The notes beneath the pieces were generated by a model. The model searched no databases and was not told the DNA's origin. It saw only the letters and a program-made list of their open reading frames with translations. A stretch of 64,000 nucleotides of DNA from Malachius bipustulatus (taxonomy: Eukaryota; Arthropoda; Insecta; Coleoptera; Melyridae): NCBI GenBank assembly GCA_910589415.1, contig OU342636.1:4508437-4572436 (forward strand), in the 5' to 3' direction. Positions 1 to 11,552 of this stretch are shown piece by piece; the stretch's first letter is position 1; each line of letters begins with the position of its first letter. The position numbers and the translations under genes were made by a program.

Positions 1-540
1 TATATGTTCTCGACTTAATAGATTATAATCTAATAATTGAAATGTCCTATGATTAAATGATTTTTACAATTTTGGCAATCAATTAAGTAAGCTTTCAAAT
101 CCTGTATGAACTCAGGTTTAGGAAGATCATGTGATCTGTATAATGCAGAGACTTCAACATCGATATCACCACTCAGTTTAATTTTGGAATGTAGAATACT
201 CAGCCTTCCATACTCCTTCGTTTTAGTAGTTTCATTTAAATGTTTATTAACATAATTATATTACAACCCCATCTGCTTGATTAATTCTACTATTATTATA
301 AAATATTTTGTAATCTGGTAGATTGAAATACTGACAATATTCAAAAATAAAGTTTCAGTACAAATTATAATTTCAGGTTTAATTTTCAATCTTTCAACAA
401 AAACATGCAAATTTGCAAAATTTGCATTTAGACTTCTAATATTAACACATAAAATCAGTTTATCATTAAGTTGCACATCCTTGTTGAAGGTTATTATATC
501 ATTATAGATAATTTCCTTTTCTAAAACTTCCATTTCGAAA
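1..540 (-). pseudogene. non-LTR retrotransposon ORF2, endonuclease start, broken
   Basis: Minus-strand reading just downstream of ORF1. It shows the start of an exonuclease-endonuclease-phosphatase domain of the type that nicks target DNA for non-LTR retrotransposons: VNIRSLNANFANLH, then IICTET near 360-400, and a later stretch reading VSALYRSHDLPKPEF near 80-160 followed by a degraded GDFN-like box (GHFN) near position 20. Stops and frameshifts interrupt it (stops near 261 and 10), so it is not functional. It runs off the left edge, so no reverse transcriptase is visible here. The order ORF1 then endonuclease on the same strand fits the Jockey/CR1-like group. The clade itself is not resolved. 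Confidence 0.75.
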
Positions 541-1048
541 TCAAACATTATCTTCTCCATTCTGCAGCTCACTACTTCTTGAATCACTTGTATACGCTGA
601 TATATTAGATACACTGTAGGTTGATTTAGAGCGATTTGACTGATCTGAGATACTCTTCACTGATGATGATAACCCTTGAAAGTTATTCACATCACCAATA
701 TGTCTTGGTATGGTCGGCATCAAAGGATATTCTGTTGATTCAATAAATCTTCTAATTTTGTTCTTCAAATATTGACACGTGTAACTATCTGTAGCCACAT
801 GATCCGTTCTAAATTGCGTATTGAAGTGATCATTATGATAGATACAATTTGTGCATGCATTATTATTATTTTTACAATCCCTTGTTTTATGTGTACCAGC
901 ACATTTCAAACAAATAGATTGATTTTTGCATTTAACTCTACTGTGGCCAAATCTACCACAATTGAAACAGGGTCTTGCATTTATAACATCGAATACTTTA
1001 CAGCTTTGAAAACGTATATAAATTCTATCACCATTATCTTTAATACTC

Positions 1049-2918
1049 TGTAACGTTCTATTTTAGAACCGTTACAATTGTTATTAATTTTTGTACCATA
1101 GTAGTTGGCTCTTTATTTCATTTCTTAGAAATTTAAATTCACTGCCTTCGTTTCGTAGGTAGGTACGTTATTATTAATTTTATAAATCGATGTCGTTCTC
1201 CGCGATCGAAGCAAAAATGCGATTTTAAATTAAAAAAAAATTTAAAATAGCATTTTTGCTTCGAAGTGTGAAAATTCTTTTTCTGAAGATGCTCCGGAAG
1301 ACGAGGCAGGCCCCCAACGACTTTTGCATATTCCACTTTTCCAGGGCTCGCTCCCTTTTCTGCATTGTCTTGTTCATTATTCGCTAACATATTTTTAATC
1401 TCCTTCATCTCATTTTTCATCACATCTGAGAATTCTTTTTCTAGAGCCACTGCGGAAGACGAGGCAGGGCCCTCAACACGATCTCCGCCAACATGTGAGA
1501 ATTCTTTTTCTGAAGAGGCTCCGGAAGACGAGGCAGGGCCCTCAACACGATCTCCGCCAACATGTGAGAATTCTTTTTCTGAAGAGGCTCCGGAAAACGA
1601 GGCAGGGCCCTCAACACGATCTCCGCCAACATGTGAGAATTCTTTTTCTGAAGAGGCTCCGGAAAACGTGGCAGGGCCCTCAACACCGCCTCAGCCAATC
1701 GTTTTCCGCGTCAGCAGGTTCCGGTCGAGGTCGCCGCTGGAACGACGATCTCAGCCAATCGTTGTCCGCGTCAGCAGGTTCCGGTCGAGGTCGCCGCTGG
1801 AACGACGATCTCAGCCAATCGTTGTCCGCGTCAGCAGGTTCCGGTCGAGGTTTCCGCTGGTACGACGATCTCCGCCAACATCTGAGAATTATTTTTCTGG
1901 AGCCACTGCGGAAGGCGAGGCAGGGCCCTCAAAACGATCTCCGCCAACATCTGCTTCAAAAATGCTTTTTTTTTAACAGTATAACAATTTATTAATCGAT
2001 TACCTACAGAGAAAAATAAATTTGAAGAAGTTATAACAATAACATTTTTCGAGCATCTACAAAAAATTACAAAAACTAATTACAAAAAATATACAGCTTA
2101 TTAAACATATACATTTAATGACACAATTTTTTTTTATCTTGAAGTCAAATTCCAAATGACGTGCCGGGTCAAACGTTCATGGCAGCTGGTTCTGCGCCTC
2201 CTTTAGTTTTCGCCACCATTCCCGCTTCGCCTGACTTCGTAGTCTGTTTGCTCGGGCCTTCTTAGTCTCGCGACGTTTTGAGGGCCCTGCCTCGCCTTCC
2301 GCAGTGGCTCCAGAAAAAGAATTCTCAGATGTTGGCGGAGATCGTCGTACCAGCGGCGACCTCGACCGGAACCTGCTGACGCGGACAACGATTGGCTGAG
2401 ATTGTCGTTCCAGCGGCGACCCCGACCGGAACCTGCTGACGCGGACAACGATTGGCTGAGGCGGTGTTGAGGGCCCTGCCGCGTTTTCCGGAGCCTCTTC
2501 AGAAAAAGAATTCTCACATGTTGGCGGAGATCGTGTTGAGGGCCCTGCCTCGTCTTCCGTAGTGGCTCTAGAAAAAGAATTCTCAGATGTGATGAAAAAT
2601 TAGATGAAGGAGATTAAAAATATGTTGGCGAATAATGAACAAGGCAATACAGAAAAGGGAGCGAGCCCTGGAAAAGTGGAATATGCAAAAGTCGTTGAGG
2701 GCCCTGCCTCGTCTTCCGGAGCATCTTCAGAAAAAGAATTCTCACATGTTGGCGGAGATCGTGTTGAGGGTTCTGCCACGTTTTCCGGAGACTCTTCAGA
2801 AAAAGAATTCTCACACATCGAAGCAAAAATTTAAATTTCTAAGAAATGAAATAAAGAGCCAACTACTATGGTACAAAAATTAATAACGATTGTAACGGTT
2901 CTAAAATAGAACGTTACA
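1049..2918. mobile_element. foldback-type DNA element with long inverted arms, 4-bp target duplication ACTC
   Basis: Ends begin TGTAACG and each terminal 28 bp is itself nearly palindromic. The flanks carry ACTC at 1045-1048 and 2919-2922. Left sequence 1049-1960 and right sequence 2280-2918 are inverted copies in blocks, with a single-copy loop near 1980-2200. Arms include tandem 69-bp and 60-bp units. No transposase is visible, so it is non-autonomous. It interrupts ORF1 of the surrounding retrotransposon. A 4-bp duplication with such arms does not identify a superfamily. Confidence 0.85.
1422..1870 (+). repeat. tandem 69-bp (x3-4) and 60-bp (x3) units in the foldback arm, open in frame
   Basis: The 69-bp unit starts at about 1491, 1560 and 1629 (ACATGTGAGAATTC) and in one frame gives a 23-residue unit containing NSFSEEAPEDEAGPST. 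The 60-bp unit near 1690-1870 gives a 20-residue unit containing VRVSRFRSRSPLERR. Both periods are multiples of three and the frame 1365-1976 is open. Inverted copies occur at 2280-2820. The right arm also reads EKEFSDVMKN then MKEIKNMLANNEQ, suggesting a captured coding repeat. No protein function is claimed. Confidence 0.75.
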
Positions 2919-3069
2919 ACTCTTATAAAATTCTGCTGACAATTCAACTATTGCACTTTGCCATCCTTTATTGTTGGCATACATATGTAAGACTTGAGAA
3001 TTTTCACTACTATGATGAAAATTTCTCTCATTAATATCCAGTTCTAATGATTTTTTATCAAAATTTGTA

Positions 3070-4357
3070 CAGGGTGATTCATCATAATGTCGCCCCCCTT
3101 TAACTTTGTTATTTCATGTGTCCCAAAAAAATTAAAAGTGGGGTTATGTAGGTGCTAAAAAAGACTTTTTTATACGTGTAACAAAAATTTGAAAGTAGAT
3201 CAGTATACAGGGAAAACCAAAAATTTAATTTTTTTTTCAATGGATCACCCTATATATGAATTTATTTTTCGATTCCTCGTAAAATTCTAAGCATAACTTA
3301 TATAACATACCGTATACCTAAATTCAAAGGCTTCTGAAATATTCGCATTTGAAACATCATCAAATATTTTATAAAACACCTGTTGCAAATCAAGAAATCT
3401 AACAATAAAATGCTCTACTGGGCCTCCATTTTTTTCAACACATTTTATAAGGGTTTATAAGGGTTGTTCGCATTTTCTCCGATGAATCCGTTATGAATTC
3501 TGGGTTATTTTAACCCTTAGTTGGTAACATCCGACTCTGAGGCGGATGCCAAGTTTTGATGCTGCGCTGAATCCAAACGAATGAATGTACAAAAATTTCG
3601 TATTAGGTATGTTCTAGTTGGTTGCCAAAAAGTCCATAGCCGCCTTCGCGAAAATACGTCTGTGAGACGGGTGTTACTCAGAACGATATATTTCAGTCCA
3701 TCTCTCAGTCGGCTGTTGGTCGAAAGTATGGTGAATTTAAAGGTATAATATATAAAAAAATGTATAAAAATGAAATAAGTCTTGTTTTAATAAAATATAT
3801 TTGTGTTTACTAGAATACATTCGAATAAATATGTAATTATACATATTATTATAATACCTATTCCGACTGAGCGACGGATGTTACCTATAATGCTGGAAAT
3901 GTAATATGATCACCGACTGAGAGACGGATGTTACTTATAAAGTGAAAAAAAGTATGTTACCAACTAAGGGTTAATTTAAATTATTAATTTTAATCCGTAT
4001 CAAATCTTTTAGTTTAGATGATCGAGGTTTTCAATTTGGTAGTCATACAAACGGTTTTTTAAATAGTTTCAAATGCGAATATTAATATTTCAGAAACTAT
4101 TGAATTTAGGTATACGGTATGTTATATAAATTATGCTTAGAATTTTACGAGGAATCGAAAAATAAATTCATATATAAGGTGTTCCATTGAAAAAAAAATT
4201 AAATTTTTGGTTTTCCCTGTATACTGATCTATTTTCAAATTTTTGTTATACGTATAAATAAGTCTTTTTTAGCACCTACATAACCCTACTTTTAATTTTT
4301 TTGAGACACATGAAATAACAAAGTTAAAGGGGGGCGACATTATAATGAATCACCCTG
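3070..4357. mobile_element. TA-flanked inverted-repeat element (CAGGGTGATTCAT ends), Tc1/mariner-like MITE
   Basis: Starts CAGGGTGATTC and ends with its complement. TA sits at 3068-3069 and 4358-4359. Left arm 3070-3340 and right arm about 4085-4357 are inverted copies with few mismatches. There is no transposase. The centre holds a separate TTAA-flanked insertion (3514-3970). The TA duplication is the Tc1/mariner hallmark. Confidence 0.85.
3514..3970. mobile_element. piggyBac-like non-autonomous element, TTAA flanks
   Basis: CCCTTAGTTGGTAACAT at the left end and its complement at the right end, flanked by TTAA at 3510-3513 and 3971-3974. TTAA target duplication with a CCC-starting inverted end is the piggyBac signature. 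Subterminal copies of a CCGACT..GCGACGGATG motif occur near 3530, 3858 and 3915. It is 457 bp and has no transposase. Confidence 0.85.
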
Positions 4358-4420
4358 TACTTTTATCAATTTCAACAATTTTTATTTTAGGCTTCATTAA
4401 TTGTTCTTTTTCAATTTTAA

Positions 4421-4568
4421 TGCCCGTATTCACAAACGATAATTTCCTAAATAATTACGTAATCAATTATCCCCATCTTATTCTATTGCAAAAAAACTGC
4501 ATATCTCCATTTCACTCATTAAATTAGTTACGTAATTATTTAGGAAATTATCGTTTTGAATACGGGCA
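4421..4568. mobile_element. 148-bp MITE, TAA target duplication
   Basis: Arms of about 40 bp (TGCCCGTATTC... and complement) leave a loop of about 65 bp. TAA is present at 4418-4420 and 4569-4571. Removing it restores the ORF1 frame. A 3-bp TWA duplication fits PIF/Harbinger-type elements. The family is otherwise unassigned. Confidence 0.75.
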
Positions 4569-5292
4569 TAAGACTTTTATTTAGTTTGTTTTTTAATAAA
4601 TTTTCACCATTTTTCACACTTTCTTCATTAGAACAATATAGCATTAATTGATCTTTTTACTAGTTACGTGCATTCCTCTGGTCTTAATATCTTTATTTTC
4701 TATAATGTACTGACTTATGGACTGCTTTAGGTCAATTTTATCAATTATTTCTTTTTGTGATAATTATTTTTGGTACTTTTTTGTCTTCTGATTTGGAAAA
4801 CTTACCACTTCAGAAAATGCTTTGCGAGGAAGATGAACATTATTTTTTTCTTTTACAATATCCTTTAGAATTTGATTTTTATCCATGAGCTCAGCATTTA
4901 ATTGTCTCAACAAAATCAATTCTGTTTTCATACTTTCCATTTCTTGATATTCAAGAATTGTCTTTTTTAGATCCACAGTTTTTTCTTTTTCAAGTTCTTT
5001 TAAAATTTCTTGCTTAATTTTTTCTCTTTTTTGATTTTTTATGTATGCTATCAGTTGTTTAGTTGCATTATTAACAACCACCTCATTTTTCTTTGTATTT
5101 ATGTTTAGATCTTCATGTTCAGGACAAATTACCAAGTAGAACTCGGAAATACAGGATTATTTAATGCCTTAAAATCACTTAAATGATAATTTTCATCACA
5201 AACTAAGCAGATCACTGTAGTTACCTCTGTTTGGGGTGACACTTGAAAGTTTTTTCACTGTGTTTATCAGGAGGCTCATTATGCTCCGGCAT

Positions 5293-6110
5293 GATGAGAA
5301 CTACTCTATTTTGTTGCTTATTTACATTTTTTCTTTGGGTTCTTTCTTTTGAAATGTTTGTTTACAATTTTTTTTTGCTTCTTTGAGTTTAATGAAATAA
5401 ATTATTCTTCAATTATTTATCACAACTGATAAAACAATCAGCAGAATGATAAACTGAAATATCTCTCTTTTCCTTTCGTCTATTAAAACTTTTTGTGAAA
5501 TTAAAACATTAAAACTTTAATATGAAATTTGACTATAAAAATTTTTCACCGAGTCACCCCTGCAAAATTTATTTATTACCTCTTAAATTTGAGGGATGAA
5601 AATCAATTGTTTGCAATAATTTTTTCATTAGTCGACCGATTTTGATAAATTTTTGTTTAATTTTGTATTATTTTGAACTGTTTAGAGTAGCGTTTTCTAA
5701 TTTTGCCAAAACCATTTCTGCCAGTTAAACCGGCGAACACTTTCACAGGGCTAATTCCCTATGGTCCGCTTTGAAAATCAACACCCTATAGATCACATGT
5801 TTTGTTAACCATTATAAGAAGTTGTGTAGTTGTTGGATTGTGAGATAGAGTAGCGAGCCTCAAACGACGAATGCCGGTTGAATTTTATGATAATTCGCAT
5901 TTAGAGCTGCTGTCATTTTTGTAATTTGGTCATAATTTCTTTTGAAGGGTGGACAAACGAAAGTTTTGATTGGACAAATGTAAACAAATCATGGACAAGC
6001 GAATGTCGTTTGAATTTAATTAAATTCGCATTTGGTGCTGCTGTAAATATTTTAAATTAAGATAAACCGGTATTTAGCATCCTGTAACTGACTGTAACAC
6101 AACAACTATA
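5293..6110. other. no gene seen; probable 5' part of the retrotransposon and unique AT-rich DNA
   Basis: Upstream of the ORF1 start on the minus strand, so the first few hundred bases may be its 5' UTR. No open frame of note, no inverted ends and no tandem repeat were recognised. Confidence 0.4.
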
Positions 6111-6596
6111 CAGGGTTGATTGATGATGAGATCATTCTAGGAAAAAGAGAAAGTATAAATGTATGTCCTAAGAGGCTCAACTTTTTAATTACAGAGTGTT
6201 GAAGTTTCAAGAAAAAATCGTTTTTTAATAATAACTTTGATAAGAATACACAATTAATATCAAAAAAATTCGTTTATTTTTGCGGTATGATGAACTCAAT
6301 TTACTTAAAAACTATAAGGGATTTCGAATATTCATAGGTACACCTTTTTTGTAAGAAAACTCCAGGGAATCCAACGCTGATAAGTACAGTCTTGTAAGTC
6401 TATGGGCGTGAAGTTGTTGAACGAAAAAGGGGTCATATACCCTGTATCTACGCCACTGATGAATTTTTTCATCCATGTTTTTTTTTTTCGTTTTGTGTGC
6501 TTTAAATTAAAATAAATAACCTCTTGGTAAAAAATAAAGATATCGAGAAATGTCAAAAACTGGTGAAGTCCTGGTACAAAAAACTGACTCACTCTG
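6111..6596. mobile_element. TA-flanked MITE, related to the element at 46108
   Basis: CAGGGTTGATTGATG after TA (6109-6110) and a degraded complementary end CTCACTCTG before TA (6597-6598). The first 130 bp match the left arm of 46108-48147 (shared GTTGAAGTTTCAAGAAAAA and AATAATAACTTTGATAA). Confidence 0.6.
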
Positions 6597-7663
6597 TATA
6601 GCCCAATTTTTTCATTTGCCAATTTCAGTCACATAGAAAGCACAAAAAATATTACCTGTATTATTTAATGTAGACATTTATTTTGTTCAATAGAGTTTGT
6701 TCATTGGATTATTCGCAGTAATTGAAAACAGATGAGGAATAAAAAGACTTCCAAGTACATTATGCAATTTTACCTGTGAAATATTACAGTTCACTGCTTT
6801 CCGGTGGCTCGTTTTTTAAACGGCAGTCGAGTCAATATAATGCCAAAACTTCGATTAAAATCACAAACGCCCTAACTTAACAAGATGTGGATTTAACGTG
6901 TAATTTTCTATAATGGCTCAATGTTGCTGTGTGCCCTTTTTTACTCTTTTGTTACATATTTTTGAGACATTGGGAAATCACATGCAAAATGGAACTTTGG
7001 TAAATATTATCTCTCCCCTGAATGTTTTAGAGAAACATTAAATGTGTCATTTGTTATGATTGAAAAGCTGCTTCTGTTGATATAGTTACTTGGAAAAAAA
7101 AAGGAAACATTTTCAATTTGTTCCGTCACTTTCGTCGTAGCCTATTTTTTAATTATTGTTAAAGTCACAGCAGTAATGAAAATGAGGTCACAAATTGAAA
7201 ACTTCTTTCTGATTTTCTCGAAAATGACTTAATAGACATATCAATAGCACGAGAGGCAGCTTTTCAATCAAAACAAAGGACACATTTATTAATGTTTCTC
7301 TACCTATAAATGTAATTTTGTAAATATGTGTAGCATTTAATTTTATATTTCTTGTATAAAAATTAAGTAGAAAATGGAACTGTGAGGTGAAACACCTGTT
7401 TTTTTTTTATTTGATCTTTTTTTACTGTAATAAAATTTTGATTTTTATTTAAAAATAACTAATAATAAAAAAATTGTTTTCTATATTTTTTATAATAATT
7501 ATTCTTTTGTAGGAAAGTTTGTATAGCTTATTAGCTTATAAAATAATACAACTATATACCTGATCAATATTTTTATTACCAAAGTATATTTATAAACATT
7601 ATAAATAAATCACATATTTATTGCACCTAAAGCCCAGCTTCATTTTATTTGAAAACAACACTA
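6597..7663. other. AT-rich DNA without genes, containing one long hairpin
   Basis: No coding signal was recognised. The only structure is the inverted repeat at 7030-7300. Bases 7400-7640 are very AT-rich. Confidence 0.5.
7030..7300. repeat. imperfect 271-bp palindrome
   Basis: GAGAAACATTAA... at 7030 pairs with ...AATGTTTCTC ending at 7300. About 48 bp pair well, then the pairing continues imperfectly to a centre near 7165. A target duplication was not found, so it may be a decayed MITE. Confidence 0.65.
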
Positions 7664-8159
7664 TACAGGGTTATTCACGGTATATGGGAGGGACAATTAT
7701 GGCTATGTCCCTTGATTTTAAGAAAATTTTTGTTTTTGTAAAGAATACCCTGACAGACCCGTTGGAGGGACATTTTAAAACAGTGTGGTGATAAAGTTCC
7801 GCGTAATATTCATAACTTTGTTATTGAACTTTTTTTTCAAAAACCCGCAACAGGTCGATTTTATTTGTAAAAAAGGCATTTATCGACATAAAAATTATTT
7901 TTTTATCAAATCACATTTTTGAGCTGTTATATTTTTTTTAAAGAGCAACCCCATTTTTTTGTCAAGAATGGATTCTGCTCTTCTTCATGAATACGATACC
8001 ACATACTAGGGGTTTATTACTATTCGCTGACAAGATACAGGATATTTTGTTAAAAAAACATAAGTTTAATTTAATAAGAAAAATAAGTTTTGAAAGGAAT
8101 AAAATGACAGTTTATTGAAAAATTACATTTTAGCTTAAAATAGTGACTGAATTGAGTTT
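7664..8159. other. candidate TA terminal repeat and 3' flank of the transposase remnant
   Basis: TACAGGGTTATTCACGG at 7664 has the usual form of a Tc1/mariner-like end and lies on the 3' side of the minus-strand transposase remnant. The matching right end was not found beyond 11824, so the outer limits of that element are open. Confidence 0.4.
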
Positions 8160-9075
8160 ATTACCAATTAACTATCGAAAATGTCGGCCAAGCACTGGCG
8201 GGCATGAATGTAAACAGCGTATTACACGCTGAATGACATCTGGAGCGATACTTTACATTTCTATAATATATACATATTCGCATCTTATAAATTGTGGGAC
8301 CTATTGATATAAACCCAGGTATTGATTTTAAATACCCGCAGAGAAAAAATCTAGAGATCAGGTCTGTCAAGTCAGGTGAGCACGCAGGCCAGTCTATCGG
8401 TCCTCGCCGCCCCATCCACCTGCCAGGAGGAAATACATTGTTGAGAAATAGCCTAACATTAACACCAAAATGAGGAGGAGCTCCATCCTGTTGAAACCAG
8501 ATTCTTTCGTGGGCGTATTGTTATTTGCATCGTTAGGAAAAGCAAGTGATAAGGATGGAAGGAGTTCTTCCCGCAAAAAATGTAAATACCGCTCAGGGTC
8601 AAAAAACAGGGTCCTAGAAGCCGGTCCCCAATTATTGCAGCCTACACGTTTATTTTCCCTTGTCTCTGCATGTGAGACTCTTGGGTCCAGTGAGGATTTT
8701 CCTGTGACGAGTATCTAGAGTTACGGCGGTTCACTGTCCCATTCAAACAAAAAGTTGGGATTTTTGTCACATCTCAATTGGAACTTTTCACAGAACTGCA
8801 GTCGACGATCGGGATTATCTTCATTTAATTTATGGATCAATTGAGGCGTGTAGGGATGAAATTTTTCTCTTCTCAGTAGTTTCAATATCGTGATTTAGAT
8901 CTATCTGCCTTTTAGAAGTGTGTGGATTATCTTCAACTTCACGTAGTACGTTCAATTTATTATCATCAGGTATTTTAGCCAAGCTAAGACTGGCGTGACA
9001 ACAGCTGCTAAAAAGAGAGCTGACAATTTTTTAACGCACTGTATCTACTTGTATACTTTGAAATATTATCTGATA

Positions 9076-10374
9076 GCTACTGATTTGTGTTGTTTATTTC
9101 AAGCAACTTATTTACGTTGAAGTAAACAATAATTAATGCCTGACAGCAAATTATTGAGACTGAGTTTTTCAATGTGGACATGGGAAATTATTACCTACTT
9201 CTTTTAAAAACATCCTCTAGAAATTAGGTAGATTCAAATTTTTTCAGGAAAATCATAAATCGAATAACTCGATTTGCCAAAATAGAAAAATTTTGAAAAA
9301 ATTACGGAAGATCGCTAGAACCGGTACCTACTAGGTATACCAGAAATGATCTCTTGCAAACAACTACAGGAGCGGGTACTTTGAATCATGTCAAATCATA
9401 AAAATGGGATGTTTGACATGATTAAAAGTACCCGCCCCTTTAGTTGCTTGCAAGAAATCATTTTTGGTGTCTCTCGTAGGTACCGGTTCTGGTGATCTTC
9501 CATAATTTTTAAAAATTTCCTATTTTGGCAAATCAGTTTTTTTATATTTTTCATTTTTATGGGGATGTTTTTTTTTTTTTTTTTTTTACACAATTCAAAG
9601 TACCCGCCCCTGTAGTTGTTTGCAAGAAATGAAATCATTTCTGGTATACCTAGTAGGTACCGGTTCCGGTTAATTTTTTCAAAATTTTTCTATTTTGGCA
9701 AATCGTTTTTTTCTTAACTATTATTTTTTTTGGGGATGTTTGACACGATTCAAAAAACCCGCCCCTGTAGTTGTTTGCAAGAGATCATTTCTGGTGTACC
9801 TCGTAGATACCGGTTCTGGCGATCTTCCGTAATTTTAAAAAAAAAAATCTATTTTGGCAAATCGGTTTTTTTAATTTTTCATTTTTATGGGGATGTTTGA
9901 CACGATTCAAAGTACCCGCCCCTGTAGTTGTTTGCAAGAGATCATTTCTGGTATACCTACTAGGTACCGGTTCTGATGATCTTCCGTAATTTTTTCAAAA
10001 TTTTTCTATTTTGGCAAATCGTTTTTTTTTTATTTTTCTTTTTTATGGGGATGTTTGACACGATTCAAAGAACCCGCCCCTGTAGTTGTTTGCAAGAGAT
10101 CATTTCTGGTATACCTAGTAGGTACCGGTTCTAGCGATCTTCCGTAATTTTTTCAAAATTTTTCTATTTTGGCAAATCGAGTTATTCGATTTATGATTTT
10201 CCTGAAAAATTTGAATCTACCTAATTTCTAGAGGATGTTTTTAAAAGAAGTAGGTAATAATTTCCCATGTCCACATTGAAAAACTCAGTCTCAATAATTT
10301 GCTGTCAGGCATTAATTATTGTTTACTTCGACGTAAATAAGTTGCTTGAAATATAAACAACACAAATCAGTAGC
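9076..10374. mobile_element. foldback element with 300-bp arms and a satellite core, TA flanks
   Basis: GCTACTGATTTGTG at 9076 and its complement ending at 10374, with TA at 9074-9075 and 10375-10376. Arms of about 300 bp (9076-9372 and 10080-10374) are nearly identical in inverse. Between them lie about five tandem units. No coding capacity. Confidence 0.75.
9398..10180. repeat. five tandem units of about 152-171 bp
   Basis: The shared block CCCGCCCC(T)GTAGTTGTTTGC recurs at about 9438, 9609, 9765, 9928 and 10080, followed each time by a GGTACCGGTTC box and a TTTTGGCAAATCG box with a T-run. A sixth, inverted copy lies at 9340-9375 in the left arm. Poly-T length explains most of the period variation. 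Confidence 0.8.
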
Positions 10375-10792
10375 TATAGTCCAATAAAGTCTAAAAAGTC
10401 ATACGTATCGATTAAGAATACACATCCTTTTGATAGTTCGATTTATTTTGTTTCATATACGTGGTTTTTATAGTAACCGCCCAGTTTGTCTAAACACTCC
10501 ATCTCGCATAAATAAGTATACGTCAACATTGGTTTTGAATGAGAATTAAATGCGCAATACAGAGGATAGAATGTCATTACGTGAATAAATTTTATGTAGT
10601 TGTCAGTGGCTCTCAAACTGACGTAAGCGGTTCAATGCATTGTTTGAATGATTCCTTCAATAATTTACGCTCCTTTACAACTTGACAATTAACTGTTTGA
10701 CATTTTCTGGTGAAATTAAAAATATTAATTCGGACGGTTAGTGTGACTTCAGATCTGACTTTTTAAAGTTAATCCTACTATATCAGATAATA

Positions 10793-11552
10793 CAGTGCGC
10801 GAGAAAAGTAAGGAATAAATTCGATAAAACGGAGAGGGCTGTTTTTTTGGAAAAAATAAAAAAACAGGTCGATTTTGTTTTTGAGTTGTTCAACTTTTGA
10901 CATAATATTGGGGTATACAGGGTGATGCGCGAAAAAGTGGTGACGTCATCGGCATTTTTTTGAAATGACAACCATTATTTTTTATTCCATTTTTTGATAC
11001 TTCATTCAATTGCCAGTATGGTAATGTAATCAATTTGTAACCTTAAATAAGGAAAATTCTGAGAAAACAGCTTGTGAGTCAAAATTGTGCACTTTTTACT
11101 GATGTGAAAATCGAACCATTAACAATAAAAATAAAAAAAATATCAAATAAAAATGACTGTTTCCAAGGTAATTTTATAAGATCTGTCTATTAAATTAAGT
11201 CTATTAAATTAAATCTGTTAAATTAAATTAAATCTATTAAATCTGTCTATTAAATTGAATCTGTCTAAATTAAGTTCTTTTCACAAAAATTTCGTCATTT
11301 AAGGTTACAAAATGATTACATTACCGTATTGACAATTGAATGAAGTATTAAACAATGGCATAAAAAATAAGGGTTGCCATTAAAAAAAAAATACCGATGA
11401 CGTCACTACTTTTTCGCGCATCACCCTGTATACCCCAATATTATGTCAAAAGTTGAACAACTCAAAAACAAAATCGACCTGTTTTTTTATTTTTTCCAAA
11501 AAACAGCCCTCTCCGTTTTATCGAATTTATTCCTTACTTTTCTCGCGCACTG
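10793..11552. mobile_element. palindromic TA-flanked MITE, 760 bp
   Basis: CAGTGCGCGAGAAAAGTAAG and complement, with TA at 10791-10792 and 11553-11554. Arms of about 260 bp are nearly complementary, including an internal CAGGGTGATGCGCG box. The loop (11180-11274) is a degenerate 14-bp minisatellite based on TCTATTAAATTAAA. Confidence 0.85.

Larger units (their letters stand above)
541..5292 (-). pseudogene. non-LTR retrotransposon ORF1 (gag-like), split by three inserted DNA elements
   Basis: Reading from an ATG at 5292 toward 541. The order is a Cys/His PHD-like segment (CLVCDENYH near 5165-5200), a Lys/Glu-rich coiled coil (4764-5135), a middle region in 4363-4420 and 2923-3067, and zinc knuckles CFNCGRFGHSRVKC (near 930-975) and CLKCAGTHKTRDC, ending in a stop at 541. 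ORF1 proteins of this kind bind the element's own RNA. The frame stays open across all three insertion points (1049-2918, 3070-4357, 4421-4568) once insert plus duplicated target is discounted, so these are true insertions. Frameshifts near 5235 and 5148 disable the N-terminal part independently. ORF2 follows directly at 540. Confidence 0.8.

Noticed and set aside
1441..1698. Minus-strand open frame of 85 aa in the foldback arm
   Set aside because: It is a frame through tandem repeats. The 69-bp period keeps several frames open at once, so openness is not evidence of a gene.
9398..10180. CRISPR-like array
   Set aside because: Units are 150-170 bp, contiguous and inside a eukaryotic foldback element. 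There are no short repeats with unique spacers.
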